This document shows, one piece after another, positions 7,328-13,029 of a stretch of 13,029 bases of DNA. The notes beneath the pieces are model-generated. The model was not told where the DNA came from. It worked only from the letters and a program-made list of their open reading frames with translations, and made no database searches. Numbering within the stretch: position 1 is the stretch's first letter; the number at the start of each line of letters is the position of its first letter. The stretch covers positions 1 through 13,029 of the forward strand of contig JAGDXN010000041.1 of the NCBI GenBank assembly GCA_023256455.1. Reading direction: 5' to 3'. Origin of the DNA: Cuniculiplasma sp. GTDB taxonomy: Archaea; Thermoplasmatota; Thermoplasmata; Thermoplasmatales; Thermoplasmataceae. The translations under genes were made by a program, and so were the position numbers.

Positions 7328-9721
7328 ATGGAAAGGTGCACTGTTATAATCACTGGCATTGCATTTTTATTAGTACTGTTGCTCATCCCTCATTTTCCCA
7401 TGGAGAATCAATACGGAGAAAACAGGGGCAATATAATTATGGCATACACTCCAATGGATCTTAAATCAAGTGACAGTTCAACCATATATATGGAAGGGAA
7501 TCTAACAATAAATAATACGGACAGAGGCATAATGTGCGGATATAATCTTATATTTCAGGGAAATGGTTCACACAAAATATGCCTTGAAACCAATATTACC
7601 ATAATGGATGAGAAAATTCAAAGTGAATCTGGTAATGTCACAATAAGGAATGAAAATGGCCTGACGATCCACATAATAAACAGTACCTTTGATTTTAAGG
7701 GAGAGATGAACTTAAGCAATTCTAAAATATACATTTACACAACACACATTTTGGGAGGCCACATAAAAACAATGTTTTACAAAGATCAAATATACGTAAA
7801 AAATTCCATAATTGAGGCCAGTTCTCCTATCAATTATAACTATTCCAGGTCGGAGCTATATGATGTGGCAAGAATAAGCAAGAACGGGCAGCCAGCAGGA
7901 GGATACATGCCTGTAAAATTTCTATTCCGTTCAATGGATTACTGGAATTTTCCAGTGAATAGATATATGATTTGTTTGAACTATTCGGCCACAGCAAATG
8001 AGAAACTTTCCTTCAGTTTGAACCCATTATCTTCCCTTAAGATTTCCGGAAATATTTCGCTTGAGGCGGGAAATAGAAATATGATTGAATGGTTCAATGA
8101 GAGCAATGCCTTTGAAATCAAATCGTTTCAAAACAATATGAGCTTCACAGGCTACCTCAATGCATCCCTTCCTGATAACATAACCATTTGGGGTGCCAGC
8201 GTTATATTGTATTCAACAAGTGTTTTGAACTACACAGGTCTATGGCATAACTACGTTTTAATGTGGAATACCACTGCCATAATAAGAAACACCACAATCT
8301 CAGGTTCCAGCCAGAATTTTTGTTCATCAGGAATACCTGACGAAAACAAGACAGGAATATTTGAAGAAAAACATAGCAGATTGATCCTTATAGATTCCCA
8401 TTTTACTTCCTGGAATGGAAATTTAAAAGAACAAAACTTGCCTGTGATTGCCCGTAATGGAAGTTATTTTTCAATTTACAAGAAACTTGTGGTCAAAGGA
8501 TTCATGCACTCTTCTGAAGTTATGATAAAATTGGGAAAAATATGTTCAGGCATAGATAACAGAACAGACCTTGGTATTCCAGTGAAATATGAAAATTACA
8601 TCAACCGTGAAAACAGCAGTATTTATTTTATGACCTTAACCAATTTTGGAGGCTTGAACTATTTCAATAATGCAAGGTTCGATTTTGATGGTCATATTTA
8701 TTATGTTTCATGGCCAGACATTGATATATTGAATTCTGGTGTTTTATGGCATAATATTTCTTTGAATTATACATCACAGATTGAAGTAAAGGCAAATTAT
8801 AATTACAGCTCTACAGCCATAAATCTGTCTTTAAAAGAAAGAAGCATGTATAATTTTTCAACCAACGTTTCCACAAAGATATGTGTGAACTATATGGGCC
8901 GGAATTTTTCAAAAACATATTATGATGATTTTATGAAATTAAATGGTACTGAGTTTGAAAATATTTCCTTTCCCAGAAGGCCTGGATTTAATAATCAATC
9001 AATATACCTTAAATACACATTATATTACCATAACGGGGCAATGAATATATCATCCAATTATTCATTGATCGAAAGTGTCCCGCCTCTCTTTTACACATTC
9101 CAATTTACGGAATCAAATTTGACGGGTAACGAAACATGGAGTCTGAATATTTCAGGAAAAACCTATCATGTTTGGGGTCTCAGGTTCAATTACCAGTCAA
9201 TTCAACCTTCTATTAAGGTCCATATTTGCAACTCATCCCTCTTTCATCCTGAATTTTATTGCAAAATTTACACTCCAGGCAATTATTCCATACCTTTTGT
9301 AAGGGACATGGGTAAAATACAGTTGATTGTGTCTGGGGTAAATGGGCCTTATTCAGTCACAGTTAACAATGAAAGCTATGAATTCAATATTTCAAATCCT
9401 ATTGTAATTACCTACTATGGCCATGTAAGATTAACGGTAAATTCAAGTCTGGGGGAGAAAACTTATACGCTCTTTTTAAACAAAAGCTATGAGTCTTTAT
9501 ATGTACATTTTAAGGAGAAGAGAATCAGTCTGACATATATATTCCTGACGGCAACCCTCTTAACTGGTGTCTCCCTGTTAATGGTTGCATCAATCAGAAG
9601 GAGTTTCTTTACATTCTGCCCTTACTGTATGGCCATAATAAGACCATTTTCCTTGAAACGGCATAAATGTAAGCCTAAGGAAAGAATCAATTTGAAGTCA
9701 GGTAAAAGTTCCAGGCGCTAA
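7328..9721 (+). CDS. Large secreted, sequon-rich surface protein with C-terminal anchor and cytoplasmic Cys/His cluster
   Basis: I do not recognise a named family. Seen in the 797 residues: an N-terminal signal/hydrophobic segment (about 6-22); then some 700 residues rich in N, S, T, Y and short beta-strands with about 40 N-x-S/T sequons; one transmembrane helix near 734-755; and a basic cytoplasmic tail. The first part (about 50-170) has repeated short strands with asparagine turns that could be a parallel beta-helix (inference). The tail holds C764, C767, H779 and C781, a C-x2-C-x11-H-x-C pattern reminiscent of C2HC zinc fingers (CPYC...RHKC), followed by many lysines and arginines. This topology would place heavily glycosylated mass outside and a zinc-binding knob inside. 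It may be a surface or adhesion protein or a sensor. It converges with a membrane glycosyltransferase gene and the last 35 bases overlap. Base composition is more AT-rich than the left half of the window. Confidence 0.75.
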   Translation: MERCTVIITGIAFLLVLLLIPHFPMENQYGENRGNIIMAYTPMDLKSSDSSTIYMEGNLTINNTDRGIMCGYNLIFQGNGSHKICLETNITIMDEKIQSESGNVTIRNENGLTIHIINSTFDFKGEMNLSNSKIYIYTTHILGGHIKTMFYKDQIYVKNSIIEASSPINYNYSRSELYDVARISKNGQPAGGYMPVKFLFRSMDYWNFPVNRYMICLNYSATANEKLSFSLNPLSSLKISGNISLEAGNRNMIEWFNESNAFEIKSFQNNMSFTGYLNASLPDNITIWGASVILYSTSVLNYTGLWHNYVLMWNTTAIIRNTTISGSSQNFCSSGIPDENKTGIFEEKHSRLILIDSHFTSWNGNLKEQNLPVIARNGSYFSIYKKLVVKGFMHSSEVMIKLGKICSGIDNRTDLGIPVKYENYINRENSSIYFMTLTNFGGLNYFNNARFDFDGHIYYVSWPDIDILNSGVLWHNISLNYTSQIEVKANYNYSSTAINLSLKERSMYNFSTNVSTKICVNYMGRNFSKTYYDDFMKLNGTEFENISFPRRPGFNNQSIYLKYTLYYHNGAMNISSNYSLIESVPPLFYTFQFTESNLTGNETWSLNISGKTYHVWGLRFNYQSIQPSIKVHICNSSLFHPEFYCKIYTPGNYSIPFVRDMGKIQLIVSGVNGPYSVTVNNESYEFNISNPIVITYYGHVRLTVNSSLGEKTYTLFLNKSYESLYVHFKEKRISLTYIFLTATLLTGVSLLMVASIRRSFFTFCPYCMAIIRPFSLKRHKCKPKERINLKSGKSSRR

Positions 9722-12011
9722 AATATGTTGTTCCAGGAATATTGCTCCTTACAAAATATTGGAAATATACATTGTTGAGATTTTGATCCAGATTTTTAGA
9801 CAGGTTATATATCTGTGAAAAATTCACTTCTCCCTTACTCTGGAAAAGGAAGATGCTGTTGTTTATTTCCAGCGCCTGACCAATATGGGAATCTGTAAAT
9901 ATTATGTATATACTGGATGTGTCCGGAAGGGATATTTCTATGCCGGAGATCGAACTGATATTGTGATCGCTGATCTGGGAATAGGACTCTTTTGATGAAT
10001 TGGTTGAATAATTGAATACCAGATTATAGTGATTTTCTTTGAGATAACTTAAATTTACATATGAATCAACCAGTGAAATAGAATATACAATTTTCGGGTT
10101 CCTGATTATGGGCTGTGTGGCATTGTTGCTCCTTATACTTAGATTGAAGCCATTAGATAGAACATTTATTCCATTTTTACCTATGTATGAGAAATTTTCC
10201 GCCTTTTGATTTTCCATATTAAGGTGCCAGGAAAAATAGGGACTGGCCTTATTAAAGGTTGGGAAACTCATATTATAATTGGAAAAACCTCCCGTGGAGT
10301 TTGAGTAGTTTGTGGCAATTACATAAAAGTTGCTTTCAAATTCATAATATGCCTGGATTCTTATCTCTGTTGCGTTATATATTATATCAATTGAACTCAT
10401 AGGCGTTATGTTTATTATATTTATTCCCGGTTTGATAACCCTGTTGGTTTTCCATATAAGACCGTTATAATCTCCATTGGTTGGTGTATTTGGAATTATT
10501 CTGAAAAACACCGGGGAACTGTAAGGCATTCCCTCAGCGGGATTGTAGCTTATGTTAACCCTCATGCTCGTAATTACGTCTGGAATCTGCTGGGGCGAGT
10601 TCATGTGTGAAACTGAATTTATAACGAAAATATTGTTATCGTTGTTTGTTGACTGTACATAAATGCTTGCCCCAACGGCTGCTGAAAATATAATCAAAAT
10701 TAATAAGATGACCTTGATATTTTCCATAATCTTAGATGAGATTGTCTTTTCGATTTTAGCATCTGTATTTTTAATTTTTTTAACAATTTCTTTTGTTTCA
10801 GGAATTATTAGTTTTGGATTATCAATGGAATTTGCATAGTCAGCGTAGGATAGTATAATTAGAATTCCCCAATCCACAATATAACCCATCAGCACTCTAT
10901 AGTTAAACATAAAAATCAAAATGGGAAAGGCAAAAAAGGTAAACTTAAGTTTTTCATAGAATTTTACGTACACTATGAGCATTATGGCAATGGCCGCAAG
11001 GAACATTATGGTAAAGACCTTTGAGGATATGTTCACAAAACCTGAAAAGGCCAGTTCAGAAAAACCAACTCCAATGCCAATAACAGGCTGGAATTCTGCC
11101 TCTATAATATTCCTCAGCCACTGATGATATCCCATAATTATGAATGGCAAATTTGACAGGAGAAATGAAAAAACTGTATAAAGGAAGAAGATTGCCATCC
11201 TTTTAAATGAATAGCCACCTTCCCTGAACATATAATACATCAAAAATGGGAGCATGATTATGGATATCTGCTTTGAAGAGAGTGAGAGGCCATAGAAAAA
11301 TCCAGACAATCCAGGTGATTCTTTGAAATAATAGGCCATTACCAGGAAAAAAACCCACAAAACATCTGTGGATCCGCCAACTGAAAAGCCAAAAAATCCT
11401 ATGTCCAGTGCCAGAAGGAGAGAAAGAAAGGGCAGGACATTCTGAACATTCTTCTTTCTTGCGTATAGAAAGGTTATGACATAAAGAAGGGCAGATATGA
11501 AAAAGAGGACCGTATAATCTGGGAGATTAAAATATGCCGCTGGTACAAATGCAAGAACGGACATTCCAGGATAAAGAAGATAATTTACAATTTTGCCATT
11601 CAATCCCGGGTTAACAAATATGGGATTTGGAGAAATATAATGGAAAACTCCTGCCATGTTTGAATTAATATAGGGGTCCTTTCCCTCAAGAAAAATTTTT
11701 GCTGAATAATACTGAATTATGATTTCATCTGTGTATGCATTTGGAAAAATTGATGAAACTACAAAAAAAACTTCAAACAGGGTTAGAATTAGACCGATAT
11801 AGGATAGAAAATTTACAAACTTATCAATCTTCAGAAAGGATGAAAAATAGAGTAACATTATGAAACCGATAACTACCAGAGCCCATCCGTTGACTATGGC
11901 AGCAACATTGTCGTAACTTATAAAATCTATGGTCAAAAAGGGAATCAGAATGAATGAGAGGCCAAATATTGCATACCTGTATCTTATAATATTCTCATTC
12001 GGATTCTCCAT
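9687..12011 (-). CDS. GT-C-type membrane glycosyltransferase with large extracytoplasmic tail
   Basis: This is a 774-residue polytopic protein. Residues about 14-390 hold roughly twelve membrane helices in the manner of GT-C enzymes (GT87/GT39-like), which move sugars from polyprenyl-phosphate donors to acceptors on the outer face. An extracytoplasmic loop carries acidic D95-E96 (NAYTDEIIIQYYSAKIFLEGKD region, 91-112), in the position where GT-C enzymes have their catalytic acid, and KDPY at 111-114. A charged cytoplasmic stretch (391-430, Lys/Glu-rich) is followed by a last helix (433-451) and then an outside domain of about 320 residues with about 16 sequons and a beta-rich look. No known C-terminal domain is recognised. 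It follows the lipid-phosphate-sugar synthase gene by 59 bases on the same strand, which supports a donor-user role. Its 3' end overlaps the convergent surface-protein gene by 35 bases. Exact substrate is unknown; it could also be an oligosaccharide-modifying membrane protein without transferase activity. Confidence 0.72.
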   Translation of the reverse strand: MENPNENIIRYRYAIFGLSFILIPFLTIDFISYDNVAAIVNGWALVVIGFIMLLYFSSFLKIDKFVNFLSYIGLILTLFEVFFVVSSIFPNAYTDEIIIQYYSAKIFLEGKDPYINSNMAGVFHYISPNPIFVNPGLNGKIVNYLLYPGMSVLAFVPAAYFNLPDYTVLFFISALLYVITFLYARKKNVQNVLPFLSLLLALDIGFFGFSVGGSTDVLWVFFLVMAYYFKESPGLSGFFYGLSLSSKQISIIMLPFLMYYMFREGGYSFKRMAIFFLYTVFSFLLSNLPFIIMGYHQWLRNIIEAEFQPVIGIGVGFSELAFSGFVNISSKVFTIMFLAAIAIMLIVYVKFYEKLKFTFFAFPILIFMFNYRVLMGYIVDWGILIILSYADYANSIDNPKLIIPETKEIVKKIKNTDAKIEKTISSKIMENIKVILLILIIFSAAVGASIYVQSTNNDNNIFVINSVSHMNSPQQIPDVITSMRVNISYNPAEGMPYSSPVFFRIIPNTPTNGDYNGLIWKTNRVIKPGINIINITPMSSIDIIYNATEIRIQAYYEFESNFYVIATNYSNSTGGFSNYNMSFPTFNKASPYFSWHLNMENQKAENFSYIGKNGINVLSNGFNLSIRSNNATQPIIRNPKIVYSISLVDSYVNLSYLKENHYNLVFNYSTNSSKESYSQISDHNISSISGIEISLPDTSSIYIIFTDSHIGQALEINNSIFLFQSKGEVNFSQIYNLSKNLDQNLNNVYFQYFVRSNIPGTTYFSAWNFYLTSN

Positions 12012-12037
12012 TATAACCTAAGAAAGGTAAGAATGGG

Positions 12038-12047
12038 AAATTAATAG
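12038..12047 (-). promoter_or_regulatory. Weak candidate TATA box for the GT-C gene
   Basis: Minus-strand CTATTAATTT is centred about 31 bases before the ATG at 12011. It would give a leader of about 5 bases, and no clear Shine-Dalgarno precedes the ATG. The gene may therefore have its own promoter in addition to read-through from the upstream synthase gene. Confidence 0.25.
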
Positions 12048-12070
12048 TTTTTTCCCTTTTATGTTCCAGC

Positions 12071-13029
12071 TTACAGGTGCCATACGACGCCCTGGCTTCC
12101 ACCGAAATTGGTCGAAAATGAACCCACTATGCCTATGGCGGTAGCGAGAAGATATCCAACACCGAATAAAGTCAGGACGAATATAAGGGCAAAGTATATT
12201 CCAGAACCAAGACTGGACATCATATTATATTTTAAATATTTCCTGAAAACAGTACCAGTGGACTTTCTGTTTTTATATGTCCAATAGTTATTCAGCAGGA
12301 AGTTTGAAATAATAGATGCTTCCAGGGCAACAACAGCTCCCAGATATATGGGTTCGTTGAATCCACCAACAATTATCCTCATCAATAAAAGGTTCAATAT
12401 TGCTCCTGTAAGACCAACAACCAAAAACTTAAGCATCAGGTAATTGGAGAGGGATAAGACAAGTTTTATATACTTTATAAATTCCCCAATTCCAAGTTTG
12501 CTTTTTCCATTCTTTCTTCTATTAAATCTGTATGGAACTTCAGAAATATTCTTTGTTCCAGAGGCAACAAGGATCTCAAGCAGTATTTTATAACCGTTTG
12601 ATACAATCTGCTCAGGTTTTATCAAATCTCTTCTGAATCCAAAGTATCCTGACATTGGGTCCTTAATTCCCTCAGTTTCCTGTAAATTTATATGGGCAAT
12701 CAATGTAGCCATCCTGGATATTGCCTTCCTCGGAAGACTAAAATCGGACTGACCTCCCCTCACATATCTTGATGCTATGACTATATCTCTCCCTTTTCTA
12801 AGATCCTTGAGGATCTTTGGTATAACTTCTGGAGGATGTTGAAGATCGCTATCCATAACAACTACATATTTGCTTTCTGAATTTAACATTCCATCTCTAA
12901 TGGCCGTAGCTATGCCATTTTTAGCAGGTCTTCTTACAACAGTTACATTACCATATTTTTTTCCAAGTCTTTCTGCAACATCAGCAGTTTTATCAGGACT
13001 ATTATCATCGACAACTACTATCTGAACGT
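12071..13029 (-). CDS. Polyprenyl-phosphate mannose/glucose synthase (GT2, DPM1-like) fused to GtrA domain; 5' end outside window
   Basis: The frame runs open to the window edge, so the ATG at 12889 is internal and the visible part is 318 residues. It transfers mannose or glucose from a nucleotide sugar to a polyprenyl phosphate on the cytoplasmic face. Seen, numbering from the edge: donor-pocket VVVDDNSPDKT (4-14); GYNVTVVRRP-like strand and KNGIATAIRDG (36-46); metal-binding MDSDLQHPP (58-66); DPMSGYFGFRR (123-133); and the family's VPYRFNRRKNGKSKLG (164-179). From about residue 196 a GtrA-type membrane domain follows with four helices and the conserved SNFLLNNYWTYKNR (241-254). This DPM1-GtrA fusion is known from archaea. 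Only the first ~10 residues seem to be missing. It lies directly upstream of the GT-C gene, which could use its product. Confidence 0.92.
   Translation of the reverse strand, partial: VQIVVVDDNSPDKTADVAERLGKKYGNVTVVRRPAKNGIATAIRDGMLNSESKYVVVMDSDLQHPPEVIPKILKDLRKGRDIVIASRYVRGGQSDFSLPRKAISRMATLIAHINLQETEGIKDPMSGYFGFRRDLIKPEQIVSNGYKILLEILVASGTKNISEVPYRFNRRKNGKSKLGIGEFIKYIKLVLSLSNYLMLKFLVVGLTGAILNLLLMRIIVGGFNEPIYLGAVVALEASIISNFLLNNYWTYKNRKSTGTVFRKYLKYNMMSSLGSGIYFALIFVLTLFGVGYLLATAIGIVGSFSTNFGGSQGVVWHL

Noticed and set aside
7328..9721. Surface protein as an S-layer protein proper
   Set aside because: No S-layer family motif is recognisable, and the zinc-finger-like cytoplasmic tail is not a known S-layer feature; it is called only a sequon-rich surface protein.
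12887..12889. ATG as start of a 272-residue glycosyltransferase
   Set aside because: Upstream codons to the window edge encode the conserved GT2 donor pocket VVVDDNS, so the gene is longer and cut by the window.
1..13029. Mobile element, CRISPR array or tRNA gene
   Set aside because: No transposase or integrase-like protein, regularly spaced repeats, or cloverleaf-like sequence with a T-loop GTTCAAATC-type motif was found on reading; all long ORFs have ordinary housekeeping or surface functions.

Overview
The window looks like chromosomal DNA from a Thermoplasmata archaeon, perhaps a Ferroplasma/Cuniculiplasma-like member of the Thermoplasmatales. That placement is an inference. It rests on an archaeal-type Lhr helicase, a small archaeal Toprim protein, a dolichol-phosphate-type glycosyltransferase fused to GtrA, moderate to low GC with many ATA and AGG/AGA codons, and first genes that lack Shine-Dalgarno sequences and sit just downstream of TATA-like boxes. 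There are no rRNA or tRNA genes, insertion sequences or CRISPR repeats that I can see. Coding density is very high and no gene-free stretch exceeds 160 bases.

Left part (1-2261, + strand): the C-terminal 618 residues of an Lhr-family helicase, cut by the window edge, followed by a small Toprim-domain protein of the RNase M5/primase-like type. The Toprim frame stays open back into the end of lhr. A good Shine-Dalgarno sequence there precedes a CTG that overlaps the lhr stop codon, so the annotated ATG may not be the true start. Middle-left (2252-5034, - strand): a tight three-gene importer operon of the BtuFCD/FecBCD type (vitamin B12, siderophore or haem class), ordered membrane-anchored binding protein, permease, ATPase. 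The ATPase gene overlaps the Toprim gene tail to tail.

Middle (5195-7246): a GT2-fold protein whose DxD metal site is degraded, convergent with a complete aldo/keto reductase. An AT-rich bidirectional terminator-like segment lies between them.

Right part (7328-13029): a large secreted protein, single-pass at its C terminus, with about 40 N-glycosylation sequons and a small cytoplasmic Cys/His cluster. It is convergent with and overlaps a two-gene - strand unit. That unit is a polyprenyl-phosphate mannose/glucose synthase fused to a GtrA membrane domain (cut by the window edge), followed by a multi-pass GT-C-type membrane glycosyltransferase with a large sequon-rich extracytoplasmic tail. My reading is that the synthase makes a lipid-linked sugar donor, the GT-C enzyme uses it outside the membrane, and the neighbouring surface protein is a plausible glycan-bearing client. 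This is the most interesting part of the window.
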